Positions 11,149 to 24,700 of a stretch of 64,000 bases of DNA are shown in pieces; position 1 is the stretch's first letter, and each line of letters starts with the position of its first letter. The stretch lies in NCBI GenBank assembly GCA_963995505.1, contig OZ023199.1, positions 5,079,906 to 5,143,905 of the forward strand, written 5' to 3'. This DNA is from Hypericum androsaemum. Taxonomy: Eukaryota; Streptophyta; Magnoliopsida; Malpighiales; Hypericaceae. The notes beneath the pieces are model-generated. The model worked only from the letters and a program-made list of their open reading frames with translations. It was not told the DNA's origin and did no database searches. The translations under genes and the position numbers were made by a program.

Positions 11149-13072
11149 CCATAAAATAGTGACGAAGGTGTTACCGTTATTTGTTCGGATGACACAAATC
11201 GTATATGAATAGATGAAAATTTATGGTATAATTTTTGGGAAGACAACAGTTAGTTTTCAAACAAATTTGACTTATAATTTGTCGAATTCGAATATAAATT
11301 TGGATCTGTATGAATCGATTCAAATTCAAATCGACTTTGTGACTAATCGAATCTTAAATAAGATTCAAGGTCGCTCTTTTATTTGAACATGTAGGAATTT
11401 TCATGAAAAAGCAATACCTTTTCAGGTCTCTTCATAAATTGTCCACAATTTAAATATACGTTTGTTTTTAAGAATAAGTTCACTTTAGTATTCCCTAGTT
11501 TTGTCAATTTGCATGTATGATGTTGTGTTTAATAGCATAAAACACACTTGTAGTTCAATTGGAGTAACTATGGTTCTAATTTGGATGAATTCGAATTATG
11601 AAAATTTTGATTCATATTCGATTCATCCAAGGACAAATTCATGTAAATCGGTTTTAATCCGAAATCAAATTTCCGACAAACCGAATTGAGTCTGAATTAT
11701 GAGTGTACGAAGGCACAAATTACAAGGATCATGTGCCATAAAATTTCGATGGGAATCTAGGTTAATCAATTTGCGGATTGATACGAATCTTAGCATGTAT
11801 GGATACTTGTCGATTTCGATGAACACTTGGCATCAATTTCGATGAGTTTTAGCTGTTTTATTTACAGCTGGTGAGACGTTTGGAACTTTCGTTGTACTAA
11901 ATGTGGAGATTCAATTTTGAAAATTTTACTCTGTAATGGTGGGAAACTACGAATCAGTTGACCATGGACGTGTTTCGATGCTCCCGGGAATATTTAGACA
12001 GTAGTAATTCATTCCTATAATGCGAAGCCACGAGATGGTCTTACTACCTATTTGTCGGGATGGGCAGATTTTTTTGGGTCAAATCAAATATCCAGAAGAA
12101 TGAATCGGACAATTTTTTTGGGTTTGGTATGGTTCTTTGAGTGCATTTTTTTAGAGGTTCCCACTTTCGATACTTTTTAATTCTCAGTTCAAAGTAATTT
12201 TACTGTATCCACGTTGCAATATCTTGAATAATTAAAATTAATAAAATTTTAGATGAAAATATATTTGCAAGGTCCGTCAAAAATCAATCAAATGCAAAAA
12301 TTAGACTGTTAGTATGGTAAATCATATGCATGTTGAATCTGTAGTAGAACTTTTAAAAGTTCAAAATAAAAAATATCCCATGGTTTACATTCATTTGGAC
12401 ATCAGTAATTTGATTCCACCAAATTAATTGATTCCATACTGAACAAGTGGTATGAAATTTATATTTATTTAAGAAAATTTTAAATTTTAAATCTTACGAA
12501 TATAAATAATATTTTTTAAAAAAACTCTTAAATAGTGCCCCGACAATATTAAAATCGCATTCCCCAGCTTCTGTTTCGACATTCCTGTTTGTAATGGTTT
12601 CCTCTGGGTGACTCCATTATTTTCCCCCAATTCTTTTCCAGGAAAAAAATTTATATGGAATCAAACCATAATTAAAAAAAACAGGTTTAATAAATAATGC
12701 TGCAGGTATATTAAATCAGTTAATTTAGCTGTCACACTGCAGGAAGCTAGTAGACCACTTGCCTAGAATTGTTGGAAGATCACTTGCCTAGAATTGTTGG
12801 AAACGTTCTTCTAACCAAGAATCACAAGTTTCCTCGTTGATTAACGAGACAATGTAGTGCATTTATCATTGACCAGACACAATTCTTTTGAGGTCTAATA
12901 TCACCTTGGTGTAGGATGACACAAATCTTACCTCGTTTTGTAGAAGTCGGTGGGTGGACTCCTACCCCTTACAGAAATGAAAAAACTTTACTTGAAATGA
13001 AAGCAAAGCCCAATCCTACTTAGAGACCGGGAGTTTTAGGCCAACCCACCTAAACCAAACCAAAATAAAATA
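11149..13072. other. AT-rich spacer upstream of YUC10-like gene
   Basis: No gene is supported in this 1.9-kb stretch. It contains diffuse repeats of AATTCGAAT-type sequence (11270-11700). It also holds a tandem duplication of 25 bp at 12753-12777 and 12778-12802 (CACTTGCCTAGAATTGTTGG core, one mismatch). The right end would hold the 3' UTR of the hydrolase gene. Confidence 0.6.
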
Positions 13073-16000
13073 TCATCTACCTGCAGAAACAGGCTTAATG
13101 CCTTTCAACTTCTTCCTTAGGAACACAAGAAGAGCGGATCCCAAAAGCGGCCAAGTGGTTACAATAGCAATGTATGCGAGTAACCATACAGAACTCCGGC
13201 TGTATCTTGCAAGCTGGTCCACTCGCCTTCTTATGGGAGAGAATAGAGCAGAGATCTTATGCTCTGAAGTTTGCTTGGAATCAGATTCGCAATGGAGAAC
13301 ACGATCTTCGGTATCGTTCACTTCTACATTGGCAACGGCATGCTCACTGTCTTCGATGATCCCCACGTTATCACTGGTTATGTTTGCTGTTACATCAACT
13401 TGTTGGTCGTCGCCCATTGCTGTAACCATTCCATCTTCCGTAATATTCAGATATGGCCCCTGATCAATAGACGTTTGAGCAGGTGCGGAAAAATTGGTCT
13501 CGTGAACCTGCGAAATGAACCCTTGTCAAGACGCTGATCTGCGTTCGAAGACAGTGCACCACCCTCTACAATTAAAACTTATCCAATTATTCTGCTAGAG
13601 GTATGTACTACTTTATAGTCAACATTGTTGTTGAAGCATGATTATCTACGTTGTCAACTTATTACGGTTCATACGTCAATATTTACTAAAAAGCAGATTG
13701 GTAGGTTGGCATCCGGTGAACAAGTAATGACGACTCAAATAATTGCTGATGTCTGCAAATCTCTAAAGATTTATTTACATTATTCTGTTCCGGTTTTATG
13801 GTCGTAGTATTTTGCATCTAAGAAAATGTCTGATTGCTGAAGGACTTAGCTTTTGTTCTTATTGATTACCATTTTTCAGTTTCAACAAAATTATGATCAT
13901 AGCCAAATTTTATAAGTTCACTAAATAGTGCAGGAACTCTTATATACCATAAGAGAGTTTTTCTAACCTTCTTTTTGTTGTATGCAAGTGAACTAGAGTG
14001 CAGAACCTGAAAGAACTCGGCAACAGCTCGAACCCACCTGGAGACAAGAAGGTTACATGCTTACATCTAGATGTTAATTTTACCAAGATAATATTCGTAA
14101 AGTATCACTAACAGAGCAGCGGAGATGGTATTTTACCACATGCTATTTGCTGCAAGTCCCTCGTAGTAAGCCAGGTGTCCTCCATGTTGAGTGGTAGCTA
14201 GGACACAGTTGCTATTAGCTCTGATGACAAGAAACCATTCAGTTTCCAAGTCAATGAAAAAACTTACTGTTTTAATCAAAAACTCGGAAAGTGGAAAAAC
14301 CAAAGTTCTCTTCCTACCTACATTCATCCCATGGAATGGCTTCTCTTGTGCAAACTGGATCATCCAGCGCACTGACACATAAAAGAGGTAGTGAGACATT
14401 AGGAACATACTCCACGCAGCTGGAACGCCTGTAGTAAGTATCAACAGTCTGTGAAAGGAAACACACTGATGATTTAGAGATGCCCTCTGGCAGTAATAAA
14501 CAATATCAGCAGGAAGATAACTGTTCTCGGAGAGTTGAAAAAATTCAAAAGCTTTTACCTCAAATTTTCCAAGCACCCGGGTGGCATAGTTGTCAAAATC
14601 CCGAACAGACTGTGACTGAAGAGCATGGGAGAGGTAGTTATCACTATCGAGCAAGTTTTCCACTTAGTTTTAGTTTTATTTCACTAGCACATGCACTCCT
14701 CCTATTTTCGTTATAATGGAGTTACGAAGAGAATAACAGGTACCTTTTCAATCCCATTCCAATCAACTAGACGAGATAAAATAGACTGATGCCTGCAGAA
14801 ACAACAAGTATATGTTAGGGAAAGATAAAGCAACATAGAAGCTGGAGCTCAAGTCCAAGTCTATCAAAGTCAAAGGGAAACAGCATCATCACAAACTGCA
14901 CAAGGTGGAATTTTGCAAGTGGGGTAAATTGTAACTCCTTTATCTATGCATTGATAGAATCATTTCAATGAACTGTGATTACCATAGAAGTTCGGTGCAA
15001 CTTCCATTCGTTAAATTTATCCAAAGAGAAGTGCAGTAGAGTAAAAAAAAGGATAGTTTTAGATTCTGAGAGCTAAAATCATTAACTATTAGAAATAACT
15101 TTAGACAAAGTTTTGATCTTTAACAAATTTCAATAAGTTATTTAGTCATTCAAATTCATTTTGGCCCCAGCATATGACAGCGATGTTCCATTCCAGCAAT
15201 AAGAACTACCAGGTTTGTAGGAATACAACATTCGCTGCTCAGGCTACCTGACACCATTTTTCAGGGGTATAACAAACCCAAGCTATGAGCTGGTCATGGA
15301 TATTCCGACTTACTAGTGTTGGTACCATGGTGCAACACAGAATTCATTTACCATAAAGTCTCCACAACAGAGTGCCAGGCTCCTTCCCTTTATTATTATT
15401 ATTCCTATCTGAAAATTTCAGGGAGAAAGTTATATGGCCATACAATTTAGCATAACCTTGCAGGCCAACTGCAAGAACTCTGTCATATAGTCCCTGTGGA
15501 AACCGACGATTTATAAACCTATCACAAACCTGCAAAGCAACCACATTAAACCACCAAATCATCTAATTATACAGCTGAGTTACATTTCAGACAATATTCA
15601 AATCTCAAAAGAGAGGAGCCATTTAGGTTGACGTAATAACCCAAAAAACTTTGATGGAGTAAGTCAACAAAAAAACACTAACCAAGAGGTCCCAAGGAGA
15701 GCAAACAGATGCAGCTCCAACTAAAGGAGTATTAGGCCCATCTTCTCCGAGATATTTCACCTGAAGAGGAATCTCAAATCAATATAATCTCATCCTATAC
15801 GCAACCACCAAACAAAGCTGAATTTATAAGACTTGACAAATAATAAACAAAACCAAAAACCAAAAAAGAAGCAATAATTGAAAGTTTGTACTTTAAGTTC
15901 TTTCTCTCATATCTACACCAAGAGAGCCAAAACATTAATACCTAATGATGCTTGGAAATTTGAATTTACAAAAGTCTTGCATCACTGGGCATGACATTGA

Positions 16001-19000
16001 TGAAATGGATCTAGCTCTATTATATACATGTAATTCTTCTAAATCCTGTCCTAGCTTCTCCATTTTATTTCCACTGAGGCACAATTGACCAAGGCAAACT
16101 CTCTTCAGAGAAAGATTATGTGAAGTGATGTCAATGTTAAGCTAACCCAACCCAACATTAACTTCCTTTATTATATCTTTAACCACGAAGTAAGTCTCAC
16201 TGAAATCTATCATTAACGAAAAGGCTCTGAGAGTTGCTATCAATCCGTTTGTAGAAAGAACACCTGATAACATATTCAAGAATCAATGGCAAGAAATGGA
16301 CCTACCAAAACATTGGCACCAATACTGGTGCCAACAGCAAAAAGAGGAGCTTCAGGGTATTGAAGCTTTACATGCTCAATGACACATCGTATGTCCTCTG
16401 TCCAGCCAGCATTATAGAAGCAATCAGACTGATCATGAATAATTGTGTAACAAAAGACAATGTTAGTTGAAGCATATAAAGGATTCTTTATTATCTGCAT
16501 ATGCATTATGTTTTGCAGGAAAAGCTGAAGACAAGCTGGTTCCAGTAGAAAGTGTTAGTTGCATTACTGAATCAAGAAATATCAACATCGAAGAAATATG
16601 GTTCTCCAAAACAGGCTAGAAAACAGGATCAACACTTGGAGAACTGGTTCATGAGGATGACAGGGTTCATGAAGATGACAAATTTCCTACTTAAAATTAA
16701 AAAGTCTTTTCTTTTATCCTCGACAGTAAGCATATCACAATGAATCATCAAGGAACAACAAAGACAATTCTTCCTCAAGCTATTAAATAATGGGCGCACC
16801 AACAAACATTAAAAAGTATCTAATACAGATAGCTTGTCTGCTTCCCCACATAACACCTCGTTTATTTGGAAGTTCTCCTCCATTATCGAACATTTTCATA
16901 ATAGCTAGCAAAAGATATATATTTCTATTTTTTGGTGAATAAGGAAAAGCTATAGATTACTGATGTTAAAAACACTTCAGAAATTTCAAAGTGTTTTCTG
17001 TTAAAAACACTTTCATTGCAAGCTTCAAAGGGAATTCATGCCACTATCAAGAGTAAAATTGCTAGTTCGCAAGGATAGAACCTGGAAGGTTGGAATTCAG
17101 CACTTACAGTTATTGATATGCCTCCTAGTCCCCGATGATTGCTTACAACAACATTCCAGCCTTGCCCAGCCATCTCAAATGCAAAATGCTTTACATACTG
17201 TTGCATGGAAACATAGTAGTTGAAACATCACCAGTCTACCACGTTGAAATTAACAAGCCACATAGGAAGAACAGAGAATTTACCAAGCATATGAGTTTCA
17301 AATCATATAACAAAAAAAGGATACAAATGAAGTTCAGCTCATCTAGTTTGATCAGGCAAACAACTACAACAATAAACTAGAGATTGCCTAAACAAACATA
17401 GCTAGAAGCTGATAAATTGACTATTACCTATGCTAATACACATATAGAACATATGTTTTAAGAGAATCAACAATATCAGTAAGCATTAACATAAACATTT
17501 TTTTTTGAAAGGTAAATTTTTACACCAAGTACACCTTGCTTGGATTTGAACCCAGAACCTCCGTCAAATCTTATACACTTTGTACCGCTGGGCCAAATGC
17601 CCTCTAGTACATTAACATATATATATTTTCGAAGAGTCTGGGTTGTTACTGAATCCTCTATTTTCAAATAGATAACAACCAACAGGTCATTAAGGCATAA
17701 GTATATTATAAATCCCAGCAGAAATTTTACATTTGGCATAATTAATGAACAATGAAAAATAGAATGTCCTACCTGACATAGTTAAATTTCACAGTTTAAT
17801 AAACATATTTTTTTTCCAGAAGGCCAGCATTCATTTTGCTTAAGAGAAAGAAGGCATGAAAAGAGAGCATGCACTTAATGAGTCAGCAACTTCAACAAAG
17901 ATTTTAAACAAACCAATCTCAGATAACATATATTAAACAAAGCTTTCAGCAACAACAGTTGCATGTGCGACTGATGATTGAATGTAGCATTCCAATTTTA
18001 TTTCAAAGCATCTACGCAACATAAAATAAAAAATTTAGAAGTTCAAGAACTTACAGCAGAGGCAGAATCGCTAGTCAAGCCAGGGATAATAATCATAATG
18101 GGGGTCTTTCCATTATGCACGCTTGTATCACTCAGAACGGTAGGACCTTCTTTAACTGTCATTATGATTGTAGAGATTAGACATGCAACAGACAGTCAAA
18201 TGCAAACAACATTCTTTCTCACTGAAGAATTTGAACAAGCTCTCCAAATAAAAATAATTAACTTAATTCAACCCCAGTTAATGGTCTGTCACAAACATTA
18301 GAAGGTCTGTCCTCAGTAATACCAAAGTGTGGCACATGCAAACTTAGGTTAAGGTTTGATTGCTGAATTTGTGCATTTGTACGTGCAAGGACCTAGCTCT
18401 TGGCCATTATAGTAGTACTTATATCGACCAGTATGGAACTAGAATGGGGGATAAAATCAAGATAATTGTATTAATCTAACAGCTAAGTATGGATAGACGA
18501 TATTGGTATATGATTAGTACTTCAATCTACGTGCCATGCTTCTTGCTCTACTGTTGCTAAAGCGTGAGATGAAAACTTAGATCAAGACAAGTAAAAGAGT
18601 AGTATCCTTCAAAGTACTGGAAAAAAATTGAAGACATTCATTAACGAAGGACATAAATGAGAACACATCAATTTCAATGAGAACCGTTACCAACAAAGTT
18701 AAATAAAACGCATGCGACACTAACCATCTGAGTACAGAAGCCAGTCCAATGCAATTGTTCCGCCATCACTGCACAGGAATAGGTGTCTAGCCACAGAAAA
18801 GTGAAAAAGGACATAAATGAGCAAGGGGCAGTTAATCCAAAAGCTGAACTGATACCCCATCCAAACTACTCTGATCACACCATAATGGTGAACAAGGATA
18901 CTCGGATTAATGTGTCCATCCAATACAGTATAAGACACGTGATGACTAACCTCCTATACTTGAAATCAGGGGACTTCCCAAACAGGCTCAAGTAAGCCGT

Positions 19001-20050
19001 CTGCAGATGAGAGCTCGACAGCCATGGTGTCGGACGAAACCTGCAGAAATAAACAAGCAATCTGTCAAAACTCAACATACTGAGACCAAAGCTCTCCTTA
19101 AATGCAACGAACTAAAAATTCTAGGAGACCATCAAAGTCCCTTGATAAAGTAGTGAGCAGCTCCAACTACTTGATCTCCGCGTGCACTTTTTTTCTCAGA
19201 CCATTAACAGATCGTAGATTTTCTTTTGCGGTAGAAACAAACTTGAGAAATGGATTAAAAGGATAACTTGCTGTGATATATAAGCAAACCGGGAATAATA
19301 CACAAAAAAATGCCTGATTCTAAACATCAAATGGTTGAATAGCTTAGAATCTCTAATATATCCGTATGGTAGATGAATTTTCCACCCGGTAATGGTCACG
19401 ACATCAACCCGCCCGCTCTGATAGCACGTTAGAATCTTCATATCTAACCATAAACCTTAATGTCACGGGTAGACTGATTTTTTCACAATTATAAACCAGT
19501 TCACCACTCTTGCAAAAAGAAATGCCGTAATATCAGCATGACACCTGGAAAATATTTCCCCCCGATAAATCACTTCTCCGTATAAACCAGTCTACCACTC
19601 TTGCCATGAAATTAAAGTAACGAGACATCAACCCGCTCTCATTAGAATCTTCATATCTAACCCAAAATCTTAACGAACAGACGGATTTTCCACATATAAT
19701 ACACTAAGCTGCGTTTGTTTCGCTTCCGTGGAAAGAGGAACAAGAAAAAATAGAAGAAACGGAAAGGCCGGAAGGGAGAGAGAAGCGTAGTAAATAGAGC
19801 ACCTTCCGTGGAGAAGGCGGCAGTTGGAGACGACGGAGTGGTAGAGGTGGGAGGAAGGGTGGAAAGTCAACGAGACGGGGTCGCCACGGAGGCCATTGAG
19901 CAGCAAGTCACGGAGGAGATGGATCTCCAGGAAGTGGTAGAGGAAGATGACGAGGCCGGAGACGAGGAAGAGGATGTAGTGGGAAACGGGGATTAGGGAC
20001 AGGGCCTGGACGAGGAGCGCGTAGGGAGATGATGATGTGGCGGTGTCCAT
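13073..20050 (-). CDS. EMB8/ABHD1-3-type alpha/beta hydrolase, membrane anchored
   Basis: Fourteen exons keep phase throughout: 20050-19803, 19040-18951, 18786-18725, 18155-18055, 17197-17108, 16428-16306, 15760-15683, 15529-15444, 14792-14744, 14615-14559, 14448-14318, 14220-14137, 14037-13968 and 13507-13073. They encode 567 residues. Order of parts: an N-terminal hydrophobic anchor (about 10-47); the hydrolase core with GLTSDSAS oxyanion-side loop, NHRGLGG, and the nucleophile elbow GTSIGAN with Ser232; the acid in LDDPV (Asp358); the catalytic His in HGGH (383-386); then a low-complexity tail and a C-terminal hydrophobic stretch (WLLAYIAIVTTWPLL). The family (YheT/EMB8, ABHD1/2/3) acts on lipids or esters; the substrate here is unknown. 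At5g49950 is the Arabidopsis member I recall, next to POLLUX as here. The 898-bp intron 4 (18054-17198) carries a SINE. Confidence 0.92.
17494..17609 (-). mobile_element. tRNA-derived SINE with intact target-site duplication
   Basis: Read on the minus strand, this 116-bp insert starts with a tRNA-like head. It has an A box (TGGCCCAGCGGTAC, near 17600-17580) and a B box (GGTTCAAATCC, near 17550), a short body, and an A-rich 3' end (about nine A). A perfect 10-bp direct repeat, CATTAACATA, flanks it at 17484-17493 and 17610-17619. It lies in intron 4 of the hydrolase gene, transcribed in the same direction as the gene. The intact duplication suggests a fairly young insertion. Confidence 0.87.
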
Positions 20051-20198
20051 CGGAGGCGGATGGTTGATTGGTCACCACATAGCGTAGGATCACACTTTTT
20101 GTATGAGTCATATCATAGCATAGGATTTATCGATAGTTTAGTATTAGCTTAATTTAAAGGTTTCGAGTTCCTGTCGTTTGACATCTGAAAATGTATTA

Positions 20199-20916
20199 GA
20201 CCATCCACATTCATGACTTTTTCTTGCCCTTGACCTTGACCTTGCCATGTGGCAAAAAAAATTAAAAAAAAAGATAAAAAGAAAAGGTTGGGGCGCCCTC
20301 CACATTGATGGGGGCAAAACTCGCCCCCCAAACCCTCGCCCTCGCCCTTCTTGTTTTTTTTTAAATATTTTTTTATCTAGTTAATTATACTTGATACAAT
20401 ATTATTCGTATAAATAAATTTTTTAGATATTATTTATGTGGTTAAAAAAATTGAGGGCCACGTGTAATTTTTTTGTTTCATAAAACTATCTACTTATTTA
20501 CACTTGACACAATATTATTCGTACAAATAGATTTTTTGGATATAATTTGTGTGGTTAAAATAATTTAGAATTATCTGTGATAAAAAATAATTATAATTTA
20601 TATGGAAATTTTCATTAAGTAATAATTGGATTATAATTTATATTTTTTTGGATATTATTCGTACAAATAAGTTATAATTTATATGAAAATTTTCGAATAT
20701 TATTCGTACAAATAAGTTATAATTTATACGAAAATTTTCAATTTAGATAAAATTTTGATGAGAGATAAATTAATTGTTTATCCTGTGACCTAAGTCGGGG
20801 CAGGTTGTGAATGTGAGTAGAATAAGAGATAATTGGGTTGTGCTGATGTGGATGAGAGAGAAATTAATTGTTTATTCCGTGACCTAGGTTGGGGCAGGTT
20901 GCGGATGCTGATGGTC
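20199..20916. mobile_element. Non-autonomous TIR element, PIF/Harbinger-like
   Basis: A 718-bp element in the spacer between the hydrolase start and the POLLUX 3' end. Its ends are inverted: GACCATCCACATTC on the left, and on the right, read in reverse complement, GACCATCAGCATCC (11 of 14 match). TTA flanks both sides (20196-20198 and 20917-20919), the duplication typical of Tourist/PIF-Harbinger insertions. The inside has no open frame. It includes a (CCCTCG)-rich patch, repeated TTATTCGTACAAATA segments, and a diverged tandem pair near 20758-20820 and 20848-20905 (AAATTAATTGTTTAT then GACCTA-GT-GGGGCAGGTTG). Confidence 0.72.
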
Positions 20917-20919
20917 TTA

Positions 20920-21766
20920 GTAGGTGGACTAGTATCTGTCCCAACCCGCGGAAGGGTGACCACAAACTGAATCGATTCAAATCAAATTGAAATTATCAAA
21001 ATTTTATGATTCGTATTTAATCAGTCCATGTACGAATTCGAATACGAGTTATAAACCGTTAAAAATTCTATTAAAAAAGAATTGCGATGTTCCACACATT
21101 TTCTTTTTCTTTGCTTGTTCCTCCTCCTAATGCGATAATACTATTAATAATATCACTAATAATATGACTAATTATGCAACCAATAATATTGACTAAATAG
21201 CTAATTAGTGAACTTTGAGAATAGAGAGTAAAGTATCAATAAAAAGATTATAGAATTGATAGTAAATTATTTTAATTTTGAAGAATAGAAAGGGGTTAAG
21301 AGAAAATTTTGAAATTTTAATTCTCCCATAAAACTTTTTACGAGTTCTATCACAATGTTTGCAATAAAAGAAGAGAAAGGAAGGTGCGCATTGATAATAT
21401 GAATAGTACAATCAAATCACTTAAAATTTTCTAAACATAATTCAAACGGGATATTACAATGTTATTTGTACAAATTGTGCAACTAATGAACTTTAACCTT
21501 TTCTATTCATCATGAGATTAATAAAACAATTAGCCTCTTGTCTACAATTAGTGAGGTATCATCAGAGAGTGAGATCTCAGGCACCAAAATTTAATGATCT
21601 GAATAACACTAGGCCTCACTTTGCTCCTACGTACACGAGTGCCACACTTTGCACCTATCCCTCTGTTGTAAGATCTCAAGGTTAGTGTCGAAAGAGCGTC
21701 TAACAGGGTTCGAGAAGTCGAGCGATGCAACGAAGCTCTGCGAGTCACAGTCGATTCGAAAATGGA
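20920..21766. other. AT-rich spacer downstream of POLLUX gene
   Basis: No coding signal. It has AT-rich sequence with repeated CGAATTCGAATACGA-like segments near 21000-21060 and a GC-richer part from 21545, which is probably 3' UTR of the POLLUX-like gene. Confidence 0.5.
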
Positions 21767-24700
21767 TCAACCTCCCAAGGAGATGACGACGAAGACATCA
21801 TCAATCGACCATTTTCTTGGAAGTGACTTCTCTGGAGGGTTAATTATGGCACGCTCCGCGCTTGCAACGCGATATCCGATTACGATTTCGTGTCTTTGAC
21901 GGCCCCTGATCATTATGTCATAGAAGCAGAGCTCCTCTTGGTCAAACAGGTAGAATTCTGCCGGCTTGATGCACATCTCATTCCCCTGCAGAGGGTTTAA
22001 AAGTTACAATGACAACACAGAAAGCCGAGTCTTTTGGTCCGAACACAGGAATCTTAGGGCTCAAGGATAATCTGGGAATCAACTGCCTTTATTATGGTAA
22101 AGAAAAGAGCAAACCCATAAAAGCAATTTAACTTTGAAACTCAAAGCCATAACATGAAAAGAAATACCTCCTCCGCAAACAACTCTTCGAGAACGCGATT
22201 TATTTGTTTGTCTTCAGCCACCATCGCCAGAGCCATACTGACGAGCTCATTGGAAAGTACATAATCACTAATTCTTGATACTGACACAAGATTTCTAGTC
22301 CTTGAATCAAGAATTTCACTAATAATTATAGACCTGTCGGAAGCCTGCTGCATCTCCCGGATCCAAGAGCTATGCGAGAAAACAGATATTCGCGCTGAAG
22401 TAGACTGTCTATCCTTGTATGGGAGACGCTTTGACTGAAATGATATTAGAAGAAGCTGCATGTTAGTATTTCAAAATACACTTATGGGTAATGATAGGGC
22501 CTATTAACAAATAATATCATGTTTGTTAGTGAAGAGGCAATGGCTCAATCTGGGCCTCTCGAAAAGTTAAAATAACAGCTAGAGTACACATTCAAGAAAG
22601 AAACAGAGAAGTAAATCCAGAAACCGTTAGCTACCTGTATATCACGAATAAGGAGGAGGGTGGCAAGAGATCGCGAGTCTGAATGCACAATGGAGTCTTC
22701 AAGTGACTCATCTGCAAGGATAAGTATCTGTCCGTTTAGGGTTAGTTACCAGTTGCAGGGTGCAGGGTGCAGGGTGCAGGGTGCATATGCAACAACACTA
22801 CGATAATGAAGAAGCTGAAACTATTACACATTTTCATGTATGGGACTGTAAAAAACCTCATCCTTAAATGGCATTTGTACTCTTTAATTTCTAGTTGAGC
22901 AAAACAAACAATTTGTTCAATTAAGTTGGCAGCAGGTCTTCAATTAATCATGATATATTAAACCGTGACTGGAAACAAGCGGGCAGGATCTTTGAATAGC
23001 AAGTTCCAAAATGTGAAGAAAATTATATGGTTCCTACATAATCCAAGATTTTGACTTTGAAATAAATTCATCCCGTCCAACTTAGCTTCGAAACCGTGCA
23101 AGGTTATTAGGAAGAGAACACAGCAGAAATTTGAGATGCATCTATGTGTAACTTACTGAATCAAAAGTCTCGAGGGGAAGACTTTCCAAGTGCCGCTTGA
23201 TAACAGCGTTTCCTTCACGGTGCACAAGTTTAATATTCTCTAGCCCAAAAATATCACCGCCTTCAGCAAGCTTTCTTTCTCTTTCTTTTTCTGGTACTTC
23301 ATTGAACATCCATAACTCTGATCCTGGGGCCAGCAATGCTTCGAGAACCTGTAAAATTGCAACAGCAATATCAAGCTAGAGTCGAGAATCGGTAGCACCA
23401 AGTCCTTTTGAGTGCTGAATGATTATGTAGCTAACGAGCCAAATATACCCTGATCATATCATCAATGTCTCTGCGCCAGCCACAGAACAAGATTTTCTCA
23501 GGATATTTCGGAGGGTCTGATGTTTTCGGACAATAACCTCTGCGTACCTGCAACAAGACAATTGAGCATGTTAATACTGAAACAGTGGAATGACTATCTC
23601 GGTCGGTTAAACGAGTCCAATGCATACTCATGTATGACATTTGTTACGCTAATTTCCTTTTAACCTCAAATTGCCAAGTGTCCATCCCCATTTTGGGGCA
23701 AAAATGATGCAGTTACCTATGATAGCTCAAACAAAAAAAGACAGGCTAGACCAAATTAGAGCAGCATCCATCTCGGAGACAATCAGAAGGCATCCTAGGT
23801 AATTATGAGACCTTCGGGTCCACTATAGACAATGGAAAAGTAGGGAGCTAAGATAAGATTGTTTAGGTAGGGGTTGTTAGAAACTGGAATGGGGGCAAAT
23901 GAAAGAGAAGGATCTTACAGTGGAGACGTAATTACATTATTAATAGAGCACAATAGTATGCAAAAATCTATCCACCAGCCCTACTAACATGCAATAAAGC
24001 TTGGTTGGCATAGGTGGTTTTCTCTTGGCTGCTTAAATTAAAGACGAAAGTAGAAAAAAGTCACTGAACAGCCGGAGAATAAGCAATTGAGAATGGCTAC
24101 CTGCGCTAAATTTTAAATAATATTTTTGAGTCTCATCATATTAACAGAATACGAATAGCTTAATAATTTACAGGAGTAGCTGGACTCCGGTTTGCATAAA
24201 CTTGCAGAATTACCCACGTTTGTCATAAAGCTATATGGGTTATTAAAAGTATATAACCTCCGGAGGAGAACTGGGAGAGTAAGTGTCATCATCCTCCGCA
24301 ATCACGAGTACTTCATCCCCTTCTTCTAGCACATAGTTGTCATCTGGATTTAGCTTTATCTTTCCACCTTCGGCAGCGACCTTGACTCCACAAGGAATTG
24401 CATCAGGAAATGAAATAAGAACATCCTCAAATCGCATACCATCCAACTGTGGCCACCGTTTGATGTAAAATTCAGCATTCTCAAACCCCAGTATGTCTTC
24501 CCAAATCTGTCCCAAGGAAGAACCAGAACAAAAACTTCACAACACTGCCAACTTGATTGAAGATAAATGACAAGTAGAAAACCAATCATGCGTAAAATAA
24601 ATCAGAAGCAGGAAGTTGATTAACTGCATAAACAAAAAAGAATCAGCTCTGTTTGCAATGTTTCACCGACAAAACAAGCATGCATGCCTAGGACGATTTA

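Noticed and set aside
17494..17609. Possible tRNA gene
   Set aside because: A and B boxes are present but no full cloverleaf closes, the 3' end is A-rich and a target duplication flanks it, so it is a SINE.
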